Below, piece after piece: positions 31,540-43,180 of a stretch of DNA of 64,000 bases. The position numbers were made by a program, and so were the translations under genes. The stretch's first letter is position 1, and every line of letters starts with the position of its first letter. The DNA comes from Harmothoe impar (taxonomy: Eukaryota > Annelida > Polychaeta > Phyllodocida > Polynoidae): the NCBI GenBank assembly GCA_947462335.1, contig OX381721.1:3906001-3970000 (forward strand), in the 5' to 3' direction. Under the pieces are notes generated by a model. That model had not been told where the DNA came from. It was given only the letters and a program-made list of their open reading frames with translations, and ran no database searches.

Positions 31540-32252
31540 TGTAGTGTATGTGTTGCAATCCAGTGAGGGTATTGCGTCATCTCTTTATATGGTGCTGACC
31601 TCACCCTTCTAGAGTGTTCCAGACTATGTTGCAATCAGGTAGAGGTATTTCATCATCCTCTTTCTACTGTGTACTATGTATGTTTCATCACCCAGTTTGG
31701 TTATTGCATCATACTTTTTCTGAGAGTCTGACATCAGCATGTTGGTGTATTGCATCATCCTGTCTGTGGCCTATAAAAGGCAGTGCTGTGGAGGTGGTGA
31801 AATCAGTAGCTACAAGACCACCATGGGGAGCAGACCTGTGTCAGAGTGCTCCAGGATTACCCCACCTGTATACATTGGACTATATTGAACTTGCTGAAGC
31901 TGGACTTTGTACCTGAGGACTATAGGAGACAATATTCTTTGTACAGTTAAAGTTAAAGTTGGAGTTATACACAGTTCCATTTACATTCACCAAAGGACTT
32001 GCAAAGACTTCAACACTTTAAGACATTATAAGGAGTGTATGGACTGTATGTGTGCTACTGTGTCAAACCATAGGAAATAAGTATCTACCCAAGAGATCTC
32101 CTGTGGCTATTCTATGTGATTGCAGGACATTCATCAACTCTGTAAGAGTACTCAAGCACCTGTAACTGCTCTCATGTGGAAAAGGTAATAAACAGTAGCA
32201 AGTCAACTTCTGTCACAATACTTTGTCTCAATCATTGGCTTTGGCCACTACA
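31540..32252 (+). repeat. 3' LTR of the BEL element
   Basis: Same 713-bp sequence as the 5' LTR. AATAAA at 32187-32192 is the likely polyadenylation signal for the element RNA. Confidence 0.95.
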
Positions 32253-32257
32253 CTATG
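32253..32257. repeat. Target-site duplication CTATG, right
   Basis: Copy of 24136-24140. The following 32258-32541 shows nothing identifiable. Confidence 0.9.
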
Positions 32258-32541
32258 AGCAAAGGATCAGAAAATATTCAGTATTTGACAAAATTGAGCA
32301 CCATTTTCTTGGACTTTTCCGCATGTTCAAACACCCTTCTTGTATCCTACACTACTTTGTAAATCAGAGGCATATTGCACTGAACATAGATTCCAAACAT
32401 GGATGTTACAAGCCATTACACCTCCAATATACCACTAGCGTTTTTGACTATCTTTCCAATTTCCATGCCCTTTGAATCATAACATGTTTTTTCTATTTGT
32501 GAATCAATCCTTATCCGTGGATTCATGACCTACACACTTAC

Positions 32542-32608
32542 CAGGCTCCACCCCTGTTGACCAGGTTGCAGAGAGGTGGGTTGGAACTGGCCGTCTGGTC
32601 TGCAGTCG
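32542..32608 (-). CDS. Candidate 67-bp exon, faintly thyroglobulin type-1-like
   Basis: On the minus strand a CTGCAG acceptor and a strong GTAAGTGT donor (from 32541) bound GC-rich sequence. One frame reads DCRPDGQFQPTSLQPGQQGW, which recalls the C-x(3)-G-x-[FY]-x-P block of thyroglobulin type-1 domains but lacks the expected later Cys and CWC. No partner exons were found. Could be chance. Confidence 0.25.
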
Positions 32609-33479
32609 CTGCAGCCAACCTGAATGTAAACACATTGTTACTACAGTATAAATCAGTTCAATATTAGGGCCCGATACCGCTAAAATCAACAAGGCAACAA
32701 GACCGTGCTTAATCCAACGGACGAGGGTCAACATAAGAGAATACTGGGAGTTGTTAATAAGGGACAAGGCCCATAAAATCGGCAAGGGAGATTGCCATTT
32801 TTAAAGATCGACCAGGAACATTCAATGCTACATCAAATCGAGAGCTGACAAAAGAAAGGGTCCTTACATTTGATCAACACTGACCAACTTGTGCTGGGTA
32901 ACCCGCAATGCACTGTGCTTATAATGCATAGCAAAAAATGCTCAACTTTATAACTGATATGACCACTGAAACGATGTGATATCAGATATTGGACAATAAT
33001 AAAGAACACCTTATACCTAATTCTGTTGTTGTAGTTGTGTTCACTTTATACACTGAACTCTGTTCAGTTTATAATGCAAAGCATGCTTCATTGTTATTAA
33101 CCAAGTCTAGGGTTACGTCTAGAAGGCAGAAGCAAGATATAGCATTGTTTACTTGTGGTGGTATGTCACACAGACGAGAAGGGCTTCCAACCATGGTACT
33201 TCCGAGTTGGTTCCATGCTGAACAAAAGTGTACCATACCTTGGATGACGTTGAAATGAGTTTGTTTATCTTAAATATACACTTACTTGTAACACCTCTCG
33301 AAGACATTGTTAAAATCCCGCACAGATAGATAGATATGTAAACTGAAATCTCGGTTTAATCTTGTATAGATTTGCAAACAAGTTTGATCTAATTTGCAAG
33401 TGACGGTAGCGCATGCGTATACCGGTCAGTGAGTCACTGCCATAATCTCTCTCAACAAGTGAGTTGTATTGCTAATTAG
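32609..33479. other. Intergenic without identified features
   Basis: Short ORFs only. No repeat partner noticed in the window. Confidence 0.4.
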
Positions 33480-33660
33480 CCCATTAAGGACAGCAATATG
33501 ATTTAATGCAGTATGCCACTAGTCATCATGATACATATAAATGCATGCTGAATTCATGCATCATGTCGACACCCTTCCACAAGGTCGGCATTAAGCAGTG
33601 ATGAGCTATTCACCGGCACTGCATTGGTATATATCATGGCGACAAATGTTGCTTTAAGGT
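33480..33660. repeat. CATGCATCATG palindromic repeat, copy 3
   Basis: Contains GAATTCATGCATCATGTCGACACCC and 'GCACTGCATTGGTATATATCATGGCGACAAATG' (parts), matching 13905-14125. Confidence 0.6.
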
Positions 33661-34234
33661 AAGATGCCATTTTTTAAAACAAATTTGAACTTTCATTTGG
33701 TCTAAGCTTAGTACATTGATATAGTGAGTTCCAATGGGTAATGTACTGGTCGACCAAATAAGTTCATGGACAATCCATCTGCAAGCAGTTATTAGAGATT
33801 GTCATACTTAAAGGGTTTGTCTTCTTATCGGACACCAATGTTTACCTGTATGCTGCTACTATTATTGCCCATATATGGTCATATATAGTCTGAGACCTAG
33901 ATCCCTCCCCATCCAGGTGCCACATGTACACGTCACAGCTGAACCCTGTGCATTGCATTGATATGGTTCTATAAAGTGGGCATCCTAACCATCCCCATAT
34001 ACTGGGCTACCTTTGACAATAGTTGGGGTAGTTAGATTCCTCCATGACTCTCAACAACGAAGATGTGGCTTTTGCAAATAGCCTGAACAACCTATATATA
34101 TATACTGGGTACAATTAGGCTATGAATAAAAATTACTTTGGTACGGTGTTTCACAACCCATTGATAAATAGGATTGATATTAAGAGGTTACGATCAATGA
34201 CATACGAATGGTCATAGTAGAATGAGGTGAAGTA
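33661..34234. other. Intergenic without identified features
   Basis: AT-rich sequence. A short TATATATATA run is near 34093. Confidence 0.4.
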
Positions 34235-34790
34235 TTTCTCAATGAACACCTTAAGGTCAAATCCCACAACGCAAAAAATGGGCCAGAAAGTGTTGATTAT
34301 TGACATAAAAACAAGAGGCAATTGTTGCCAATATTGTAAATTACAACACTTGTCCCATGACCTTATGCCTCTCCAAATCCCACTGTGGTCAATAATAAGC
34401 AAGCAAGTGTTGCCTCCAGGACTGGTTAATGGGTCTAGTTGAGGGGAGTTACTTCATGGTATAATTTGTATTGATAATTCCCTCTCAACTAGCCTAAAGA
34501 TATCTGGAGTGTCCCCCCTGTATAAACCAAATAGTTGGCATATTCTAATAAGCAACATATTTGAGCATAATCAGAGCAGAATATCTAAATGTTTTGATAT
34601 CTTATTTATCATAATCACAAGACTTAGACAAGGGTTATAACCAACACTGGGCTTGTTTTGGCCGATATAACCAACCAATTTTGGCTAAGTGGTCAGGGTT
34701 TCACAATAAACTACATTTTTCGACCCTCATTTGCGTTGTGGGATTTGATCTTTACGATCAATTGTATCTCACCCATTGGTGGTATCTTTT
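34235..34790. repeat. Right arm of the ~500-bp inverted repeat pair (partner 23390-23905)
   Basis: Reverse complement of the left arm, as described there. ORFs within are not conserved between the arms. Confidence 0.65.
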
Positions 34791-35924
34791 GAGCAAAATA
34801 CGAATGCACCTTGTGAGACAGCTAGATATGACTGATCGTATCTTTATAGAGGTAGATATGACCAATTGATCGTAACAACTGGTTATTTACGACCAACGAC
34901 CTAGCTTTCTCTCTGCCATGTATACATTTTTGGAACCTACACTGATATTCCTAGGCTCCCTATACGCCCAACCTCTCAGTCACTAGTGCCTAACCTAGTT
35001 AGTCATTTTTTGGCTCCCTATACGCCCAACCTAGGTCAGTTATTATTGTCAGGTTGGTCAGTACTGACCAACCCACCTTAGTCTTTTTATTTCCAGGGGG
35101 AGCCACTGAGTGGTCATGACAGGTGGCCCCAACTAGTGGTATACAAATAGAACACACCAATGATGAACCTAGGTTAGCCACTACTGACTGACCCCTCGGT
35201 CATTTTTGAATATAACTTTGCCATTATGACTAACACTCATATGACCAACCTAGGATAGTCTGTACTGACTAACCTTTTCAAATTATGGATTTTCAGTGTA
35301 TATAGGTGTCTGCTAAACTAAATTCACATCATACAAGCAGAGAGGGCGATTGACATGAGTGATAGCCATGCTATGTGCCTCATATATCCCCATAAAAATA
35401 GAGTTTTATGTGACATTTGATGACACACATCAGCATGTATTAGTCGTAACTAATGAAAAAGATATGATTGGTCGTAAATAATCCAGCCTAAGTATTCCAC
35501 TGATGTCTTGCTAAAACGGTTATTTCTTGGAGGAATCATGTGAAATTGAAAAGAAATTATCTGTACTTCATAGTGTAGCTATAGGTGCAAATATATGTGT
35601 GTTTTCCAAATGGAAAATATCTAAGGGGCATGGTAAATGGTCCCCGTTAACTTATCCTAGGAAATGCTTTAATCTTGATCGTAAGTCACTCATAATCTTT
35701 ATGATTAATTGTATTTCTGGTCGTAAATGGTTGTGAAATGCTTAGATATACCATAATTTACGAGCAACAACAGCATTTACGACAAAGACTAAATACAAAT
35801 GCAGTTCGAAACACCCTACAGGTCTATTTATTAATAATATGCTTGTTGATATCCTAGGAATTTGGAAAGGGGTCTACGATTTTAAACCAGTCATACACTC
35901 CAATCATTACCAATACATTAAGGA
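34791..35924. other. Degenerate repeats and AT-rich intergenic sequence
   Basis: From 34920 to 35290 are degenerate repeats of 'GGCTCCCTATACGCCCAACC' and 'TACTGACCAACC' in both orientations. Beyond 35300 nothing is identified. Confidence 0.5.
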
Positions 35925-36665
35925 TACAAACTACCTTCCTCTTTCCAGACAGAAATTACACATTAAATGATCTATAACATGATGATTTCTTGTCCGAGCA
36001 TTGATTATATTACACCATTATGACCGTAGATAATGCCCCTTTCAAATTCCTTGGGTTTAAATGGCCGTTGCTAGGGAAGGAATGCGAATGGAACAAAAAC
36101 GTTCTATTTTAGGTCATCATTTTTTTTTCAGCCCTATGGGATGGAATATCATCAGAATTAACAGTTTTGATGATTTGAACCAAATATAGACATGATTTAG
36201 CAGGGAACCGTCTTTTTGTTAATGGATATTCCTATTATTAAGGTCTACAGAGCAGTTTAAAGTAAGAAAATTGGAAAAATATGGTGATTTTTCAATTTTA
36301 TAGATTTTTTCCCAACTTTTTAACTTTAAATAGCTCTGTAGACCTTAATAATAGGATTATCCGTTAACAAAAAGACTGTTCCCTGCTAAATTGTATGTAG
36401 ATTGCATTAAAATCCTCAAAAATGTTAATTTTGATGATTTTTTATCCAAAAGGGCTGTTTGAAAAAAAATTACGTTTTTGTTCTATTCACGTTCCATCCC
36501 TAGCAACGGTCATTCTAATGCAAGGCATTTGAAAGGGGCATGGTATACGGTCATAATGGTGTATAAAAAATTATGCTCGGACAAAAACTCATCAAATTAT
36601 AGACCATTTGATGTGTATTTTCTGCCTGGAAAGAGGAGGGTAGTGTGTATCCTTAATATTTGTTT
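35925..36665. repeat. Large foldback with ~360-bp arms
   Basis: The left arm (35925-36285) and right arm (36295-36665) are imperfect reverse complements nearly to the centre, with only a short loop. Matching blocks include 'TTGTCCGAGCAT', 'CACCATTATGACCGTA', 'GGTCTACAGAGC' and 'CTAGCAACGGTC'. No coding capacity; a foldback transposon or an inverted duplication. Confidence 0.75.
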
Positions 36666-36839
36666 CTGGGACCTGCTTCTCCCTATGTATACATGCCGTA
36701 AATAGAAAAAGGGATAGTGACACAATGTATATTTGTACAGCGACATGCTCAAAGGCATGGTTGAGGAGGGTCTTGATATAGGTTACAGTGGAAAGTTCAA
36801 CCTGAAAAAAAAATACCGACGAAAAATAATTTCCCAGTT

Positions 36840-37720
36840 ATATCAGTATATGATTAGAGTGGACTGAGCCCGACTGGGGAACTCTGCCCAGATGATCTTA
36901 TTACTTCCCACCTAGCTAGAGCCCGGTCACAGCTCTGGAATCTGGGTGGGGAGTGACTGGGCTCTGGGTGGGCTATAACTGGGAGGTATTTGGGCTGTAA
37001 TTGGGCTATATATGGGCTGTAACCCCACAAACTGTCACAAATTATACTGTGACTGGGCTCTAGCTTGATGTTTGGTTTTGACTGGGCCATGTTCTGGCAA
37101 TGTCTTGGCTCTGTTTGGGTAGAAGCTGGGCTCTGTAATTGGTCGATTGGGGGACTATTACTTGACTCTAGTTACATTTTGACTGCTGTAAAATCTCACG
37201 TATAAGCCTAACTCGCATATAAGCCGCACCTAGAGTTTGGGCCGATGCTATAAGCAGCACTGACGATCTGATTATGGTGACTTTTAATACCGTACCATCA
37301 TAGCAAAAACTCATGTATTTCCCGCACCCTGACCACTGGCCGATCCTATAAGCCGCACCGCCGATCTGACTTGCGTACTGGCTGCAGCTTATATATCCGA
37401 GGATTTACGGTAGACGCCAGTTGGGCTGCAATGACTTGTGACTGGATTCTGGTTGGGGGCAATGACAGAGTTCTGATTGTAGAGTGACTGGGCTGCGGTT
37501 ACCCTATGACTGGGCTCCACTGGAGTGGGCAGTGACCGGGCTCTAGTTGGGCAATTACTGAAATATAGCTAGGCAGTGACCGGGCTCTAGTTGGGCTGTG
37601 ACTGAAATCTAGCTGGGCAGTGACCAGGCTCTAGTTGGGCAATGACTGAAATCTAGCTGGGCAGTAACTGGGTTTGAGTGGGCTGTGACTAGACTAGCTG
37701 GTTTGTGATAGGGCATCTAT
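36840..37720. repeat. Degenerate GTGACTGGGCTCTAGTTGGGC minisatellite, interrupted
   Basis: Roughly 20-40 bp units containing 'TGACTGGGCTCTAG' and 'GGGCTGTAA' run through the region. The MITE at 37186-37412 interrupts the array. Arrays on both sides have the same unit. Confidence 0.7.
37186..37412. mobile_element. MITE with GTAAAACC-type ends, copy 2
   Basis: Ends TGTAAAATCTCACG and GAGGATTTACGGTA; the core holds 'ATAAGCCGCACC' segments as in the copy at 14385-14610. Inserted in the minisatellite. Confidence 0.65.
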
Positions 37721-37733
37721 ATGTGGTACACAC

Positions 37734-37820
37734 CTGGCTAATTTCTGGTGTACGATTGTTTTCCTCCTGTAGACTTTCCATCATTGCATGACAGAAGTCG
37801 ATGACTCTTGGTAAATCCAT
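37734..37820 (-). CDS. Candidate 29-codon first exon
   Basis: On the minus strand ATG (37820) opens MDLPRVIDFCHAMMESLQ and continues 11 more codons to a CAG|GTGTGT donor at 37734/37733. It lies just beyond the block at 38020-39545 that resembles the upstream region of gene A, so it might belong to a diverged third unit of the duplicated locus. The resemblance to the A/B peptide (VIxxC..M) is too weak to count. Low confidence. Confidence 0.25.
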
Positions 37821-38019
37821 ATTTCTGTGCCCTTATCCATTGTCGAGTAAATATATTTTCTCCAAAGTAGAATAACACACGTCCATGCATGGATAAATCC
37901 TTCAGAGGGTCAAAGTATCAAGACAGAGTTTTAAGACAGCCATGGCGGGTGGCCGTCTTCACATTAAGATATTACCTCCTGGTATATACCATTAGATTGA
38001 TGGACAAAGTAATATTCAT

Positions 38020-39545
38020 GCTTATCTGTTTGTAGATAAGGTGATCATTGATTATTCTTATTGAGGTGAGTGGTCATTTCTAAACGACAAGGGCATAGAT
38101 AAAATGGGGAAGGGCGTTCTTGACTATCTCTTTCTTAGTGGAGGTTAGCATTTATATACAATGTAACAATAGTTCAAATGTGTATCCCAAATAACAGCTG
38201 TCCTTGCAAGGGCAGTGATGTTGATCGCATCTATAAGAAGGGAAGGTACACTTCCCGTGCTTCTACAATGCTAATGGTTCTTTTATTTACCATTCAACAT
38301 AGGCATCTGACCCACCAGGAAGACCAAGGATCGAACACCAGTCTTCTGGATTCACAGTCATAAAGGCATACTCTACGTAAGCGCCCCCCCCCCCGCCTCC
38401 TTTGACCGATTAGACAGTTAGCATGGTAGCATTATCTGTGCCGCATGTCTTATCTGCAGTGCCTCACGTGAGCGTTCCTCGGGCGTCTTGGAATTCTGAA
38501 GCAGAGGGCGTAAGGCCACTCCAAATGATCTCCTTGTTTCTCATCACCGCGCGCGTCACCAAAATCGTGTCTTGGATTTTTTTTTTGTGCAAATTTGAAG
38601 GGAAAAAATTGATAATTATAGACAAATATGGGCATATTTGGTATCAAATTGAAGCTAACAGTGGTGCAAATAAAATGGGCCAGAGGAAATTTACCTATTC
38701 AAAACCTTTGTAGATTATTAATTTCTTAATCATTAAAATGGGTTTGCTGAAAACCTAGAATCCCCTATTTATTTGGTCTTCAGCAAAAAATAAAAGATAA
38801 ATAAAAAGCGCCCTCGTCATATTTGTCATGGCTCAGTGATGAGAAACAAGGATATTATTTGGAGTGGCCTAATCAGAAGGCTTCTCTATAACATAGGTTA
38901 TTCATGGTGGACTGTAATGGCCATATCCATACAGAGTGGTAATTGAGCTCGACAGATCTCTCACTACAGAACGGTGTTTAGGTGACTTAGCTTTCTCAAA
39001 CATAGGAATTAGTTACTTTAAAAGAACAATACTAGGTAATTCAACATTTAAGGCTATTCCTTGATTTCTCCTCTGAAACACGTATCCAATGTTTATATAT
39101 GTTACAATGGTTTAGCTGTTAAGACACAGACGTATCTTTAATTGATTCACGATCCATAATCACCATGGGTCACTGATAAGATAGCCCTTTATATCCATGT
39201 TGATTCTCTATCACTTAAAGAGTGGGCAAGAGTAACGTACCAGTCCTACTCAGAATACATTCAGTGGGTACCTTTTCATGATCCAGTGGAGTCATGGGGT
39301 ATTTTATATTGGTTCAGTCATGGATGTTATTTCTCAGAATGGAGATTACGCAATCCATGAGTATTCCAGGTTCAATTTTAGGTTTGCTTTCTTACAAATG
39401 GAAATTACTACATCGGCAGGAATTATAGGTGTACATTCTTAGCGTATGCTAAAGAATATAACAGCAATAGAACGGTGTGTAGAAGGTAGGTCTGTGATGT
39501 CTGGACATGTTGATGCTTTGCTTGTTATCGTAGAAAGCAAAGTTT
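38020..39545. repeat. Block paralogous to the A-E intergenic region (50160-50890)
   Basis: Shared blocks in the same order: 'TCATTGATTATTCTTA', 'TGAGTGGTCATT', 'GTTAAGACA...TTGATTCACGATCC/TTGATTGACTCACAGTCC', 'CACCATGG', 'TTACAAATGGAAAT/TTACAAGAGGAAAT' and 'GTAGAAGGTAGGTCT'. The 38110-39060 part is extra here and includes a MITE. No conserved ORF runs through both copies. Confidence 0.6.
38514..38869. mobile_element. PIF/Harbinger-like MITE (GGCCACTC family) with TAA duplication
   Basis: Ends GGCCACTCCAAATG and ATTTGGAGTGGCC are flanked by TAA on both sides (38511-38513 and 38870-38872). A TWA 3-bp duplication is diagnostic of PIF/Harbinger-type insertions. No transposase. Confidence 0.8.
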
Positions 39546-39872
39546 TATATTTGTTTTATGGGAGGAAGCTTTCTGTCAATTAATTGCGTTTTTGTCAAGT
39601 TATTGGAATTTTTGTATATGTCATACTTGATTGGCTTTGTTTGAAAGCCTTCTTATGAGAAATTTAGTCAATCTTTTTTCGTAATGCAGGTTGGTAGGAC
39701 GTAGGGCAAGGAATCCACATTAAACGTGTTTTGAGAATACACTGATAATAGAAAACAGCTTAGAGTATAGTCACTGCTGACTATCTCAATGAAGTACAGC
39801 AGTCTTTATAGTCATTTGTCTATGTACTATAGTCACTTCCTCGTCAGAAAGTTAGTCACTATGATTAATATA
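39546..39872. other. Intergenic; nothing identified beyond short TAGTCACT repeats
   Basis: 'TAGTCACTGCTGACTATCT' (39769-39790 area) recurs after the next element near 41028-41048 as a direct repeat. Confidence 0.4.
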
Positions 39873-40902
39873 CACAGAGAAAAGTAAAGGAGTCGCCACG
39901 ACTCTGACAGCCAGAGATGCATTTTGTCTCCCACATGACACCTGTAGAGGAGAGTCAAATGAGAATGAGTTTGACTCTCCGTTCCTGAAGAGTCAACAGC
40001 AGTTGACCCATCAAACGATGGAGGGGGGTCAAAATCGGATACATGAGTGCATGCAGGTCAGGTGGAGTGTGTATTTATACCAGGGTAGAGTGGGGGCAAC
40101 AGGTGTATGTAATTAGTGGGCAGGCCAGGTGAGGCCTGTGAGGGAAGTGAGGTGAGGCTATTGCCCAAGACAGGTCAATAACAAGACATGTTGTAATGTC
40201 TACCACTTCCCCCTGTGTGAGAGGGCTAAGTTATATCTGACTCACACTACATTCTACAGACCATTGGCCATACACATTTTAGATGCCAATATCAGATCAA
40301 TATGAAGTAGTAAGCAGTGCCACACATTATATCTCACACAATTAGTGCCCAGCCTTATCTTCATTTCCCATACCCATAAATACGGTGACTAAGCTCTTTA
40401 CTGTTGATGTTCTTGGAATGTATTATACAGTTTGTCATCAAATTTGATCCAGGTAAGTTAACTGGAAAGCTTATCCATTGACATCCCTTAACCACACTAT
40501 TTAGACATAGTGGACCTATCTATTAAGAATCAAAACTGTGTGGCATGTAACAATTATCTAAAATATAGATAGTGGCTCTGTCTTGTGGTTGCCACTGATA
40601 CCAAATTAGTGTTGGTTGCCCCACCAGGTGGTTTCACATGCAATTGCTATCAGAGTCAACACATTTTTTATTTGACTCTTCATGCAGGGTCAAACTACAA
40701 ATGACTCTGCTGTGGGCAGAGTCAACTCCACTTGACTCTGCATTGATAGAGTCAGGAGGGAGAGTCAATTTGTACAAGGAGCAAGGGGTATGACTGGAGT
40801 AACTGTGACCCCTCCACCAGAGTCATCATGATTCTGCTACCAAAGTCAACTAGAGTCGACTATGGTAAAAGAGTCATGGCGACGCCTTTACTTCTCTCTG
40901 TG
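39873..40902. mobile_element. 1-kb TA-targeted nonautonomous element (CACAGAGAG family)
   Basis: Inverted ends of about 33 bp (CACAGAGAAAAGTAAAGGAG... and ...CCTTTACTTCTCTCTGTG) are flanked by TA on both sides. Many GAGTCAA/TTGACTC motifs fill both halves (40620-40880 and 39890-40020). No ORF for a transposase. TA target and TIR suggest Tc1/mariner-type mobilisation. Confidence 0.75.
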
Positions 40903-41059
40903 TATACATGAAAACAACTATGTGTCATTTCTGATGCATGCAGAATGTGCCTTTATGACACGCTAAGTTATACATCTACTACTATGGCTGGATAGCCATA
41001 AATCACAATGTCGCTTGACTACGTAAAGTTAGTCACTTCTGACTATCTTTGGTAGTCTA

Positions 41060-41108
41060 TAGGCTGAGGGCAGCATAGTGCTTTAATGCACTATGCCCCT
41101 TCACCGTC

Positions 41109-41183
<75 letters not shown>

Positions 41184-41300
41184 GGATACATAATTATTGA
41201 TATATATGGATACACACAGGCAGCCCTGGCGAGTCAATCTCCCAAGGGCTGCATTCTTGCATCATGCAGACCCTTCGCTGTTGATACACTACATTGGTAT
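41060..41300. repeat. CATGCATCATG-family copy split by a (TA)n microsatellite
   Basis: Flanks 'GGGCAGCATAGTGCTTTAATGCACTATGCC' (parts) and 'GCCCTGGCGAGTCA...GCATCATGCAGACCC' belong to the palindromic family. A TA run occupies about 41107-41178. Confidence 0.7.
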
Positions 41301-41345
41301 ATCACCTTGACTCATGACTATGAGATGTAACGTTTCATGTGGCAC

Positions 41346-41424
41346 TTAGAGGATAAGGGAACTTCCGGTTGGAGGACAAAGATAGCACTCTAACCTCAGA
41401 TAACAAAAGTAGTTTGGCGGGAAA
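41346..41424 (+). promoter_or_regulatory. Promoter of gene D (ETS and E2F-like sites)
   Basis: ACTTCCGGTT at 41361-41370 (ETS core) and TTTGGCGGGAAA at 41413-41424 (E2F-like) lie just upstream of the first exon. The paralogous gene E has TTGGCGGGA in the same place (51841-51849). No TATA box. Confidence 0.5.
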
Positions 41425-41447
41425 TGCTACTGACGCTACTTGAGAAA

Positions 41448-42545
41448 ATGCCGGTGCATATAGGAATCGGGCTTGTTTTTTCCGTTATATCCGTTTTACT
41501 CGTCCAAGGTAGGGGGATTGTTGATTTATGCATATTTAGATTTATGTGGTCCAATTGTTACGATGTATTAGATAGAAAAATGGCGCTTCCTGAAACGATA
41601 TTCGTTGGAGTTACATCAAATATGGGTCAACTGCCGACATGGATGCTACTTTCCATTGTGAACGCCACGACGGGTTTTGTGTGCCAATATTTGATAGATC
41701 CATTGTGTCCGAAATTTTAAACTGAGACTGTTGACGATGAATTCCTCAATACATAGTTAAATTATTTTATATGTTTGATAGAGCGAAGCAGCATATTCAT
41801 TCTTGTTTTAGAAAACCTTATATAGCTGCAGTGTTCATTTGCAGTTAAATTTCTCATGTCCTATCTTCCATGATGGGGTTTTGGAATGTTATTAGCTACC
41901 GGTACCATGTCAAAGAATATTCTTTTCTCCAATAGCACTGAAGACCATTTCGCGTCGCATCTTCCCCAATAACCCAAATACAATTCTTCGCGAAGCTTGG
42001 TCAAACGGGATAGAAAACGGTAAGTAGTTTAATGGATGTAGACCGCTAACATTAACATCCTCGCTTTTTTTAATCTTCATTTAAACCGCACCTGTGCCAT
42101 CTTTTAAAATGTTTGATCTATTGATACAAACCACTATGCATGCCCTGCATCGCCATTGTCTATAAATACAGCTTCGGATAGTAACTTGTATGAATTCATG
42201 CATATTTTGAAAGTTTTGACATGACTTGGTGTATTTTAAGGTCAATTTGTGGGTATTTCTTTATATTACTATAGAGTTATGAATATATAGTTTATTAGCG
42301 TTTCAAAGATTTTGGGGGGCCAATAGAAACCTTGCCCCCCCCCCTCCCGTAGGTATAAATTCAATTCGGATGCTTTGCAGGTCAGCGAGTAACCTAATTT
42401 AGCACTATATGCATCGCTACATATATGGCATATATTCTGTTGAGGCGAAAAGTGGTTACTCAGAGCTGATAATTGATGTTTTTATCCTCTGCATACAGAA
42501 GATGAGCACATACAGAGCCTGGGGGAAGGAGATTCTAGCGGATAG
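41448..42545 (+). CDS. Gene D: small protein with N-terminal hydrophobic segment, three coding exons
   Basis: Exons are 41448-41508, 41936-42019 and 42499-42545 (stop TAG; donor GTGAGT after 42555). Introns are phase 1 and phase 1. An in-frame upstream ATG at 41424 would add 8 residues. The 63-residue product starts with a hydrophobic stretch (IGIGLVFSVISVLL), either signal peptide or membrane anchor, then a basic region (ISRRIFPNNPNT) and an acidic tail. Exons 2 and 3 align with gene E at the same phases. Exon 2 differs by exactly 3 bp (84 vs 87), sharing PN-x-PNT, EA-x-S-x-G and the E-(N/D) end. I recognise no family. Frame conservation between paralogues is the main evidence that it is coding. 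Confidence 0.6.
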
Positions 42546-42576
42546 CACATCATCCGTGAGTTACCGATAGAGTTCC

Positions 42577-42720
42577 ATGTTGTGTGTCTATCTGTCTCTG
42601 TCTACCTGTGTCTGTATCTATTCATGTGTGTGTGTGTGTGTCTCTCTCTCTCTTTCTCTCTATCTGTCGGTCTGTCTATCCTTCTTTGTCTATATGTATG
42701 TCTATCCTTTTTTTGTCTAT
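42577..42720 (+). repeat. Pyrimidine microsatellite in intron 3 of gene D
   Basis: TCTGTCTCTG, (GT)n and (TC)n runs. Gene E has an expanded TCTGTCTCC tract at the same place after its homologous donor. Confidence 0.75.
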
Positions 42721-42956
42721 CCATCTGATAAAATGAATGAAAATGCACAAACACACACAAAATGCATAATCTTATTGTTATATGCAGTAATAGATATCAA
42801 CATAGTATCATCTTTACACACTTAAGAATGGGTTCAATGTGGTTACATAAATAGCTTGGTAAATATCAAAATAATATACAAAATACATTGGCTTAAAGCG
42901 GCTTCGTATTTATTGGCCATTCAAGTGTCTCATACTTGTCTTTTGTCACAATTTAG

Positions 42957-43060
42957 AGAGACAGCCAATCAAAAACACTGCCACCTGAAATCTACCCAGC
43001 CTGACATTGCCTTCTTACAACTCACTCATCCACGATGGTCCGCTCCAAACAACACCAGCA
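42957..43060 (+). other. Gene D 3' UTR exon (homologous to 56221-56300)
   Basis: After a TTTAG acceptor, GACAGCCAAYCARAAACACTG is shared with the E locus. It lies after the stop codon in both genes, so it is taken as an untranslated exon although a short frame is open. The stop is close to the last junction, so decay by NMD is not predicted. Confidence 0.5.
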
Positions 43061-43180
43061 TGCCAGAATGAGAAGAATCGATGAGAGTAACTGGAGAAGT
43101 TGGCCCCAAAGAAGAAACAGCCTCTGTGAAAAGATGACCCTATGGATTAGACGGCCCAAGTGGGAAAATGGCCCTTTTAG

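Larger units (their letters stand above)
24141..32252 (+). mobile_element. Complete BEL/Pao LTR retrotransposon
   Basis: It consists of two 713-bp LTRs (24141-24853 and 31540-32252, offset 7399), a single 2094-codon gag-pol ORF, a polypurine tract and a CTATG target duplication on both sides. The LTRs read the same base for base where I compared them throughout. LTRs are identical at insertion, so this copy is very young. Every domain needed for retrotransposition is present without stop or frameshift. The order gag, protease, RT, RNase H, integrase with a single ORF and the peptidase A17/DUF5641-like parts are typical of BEL/Pao. Confidence 0.95.

Noticed and set aside
41424..41720. 98-codon ORF read straight through the gene D donor
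   Set aside because: Paralogue comparison and the exon 2 acceptor place the exon end at 41508; the rest is intron.
42856..43071. Coding interpretation of the exon beginning at 42957
   Set aside because: It lies after in-frame stops in both D and E, so it is treated as 3' UTR although a short frame is open.
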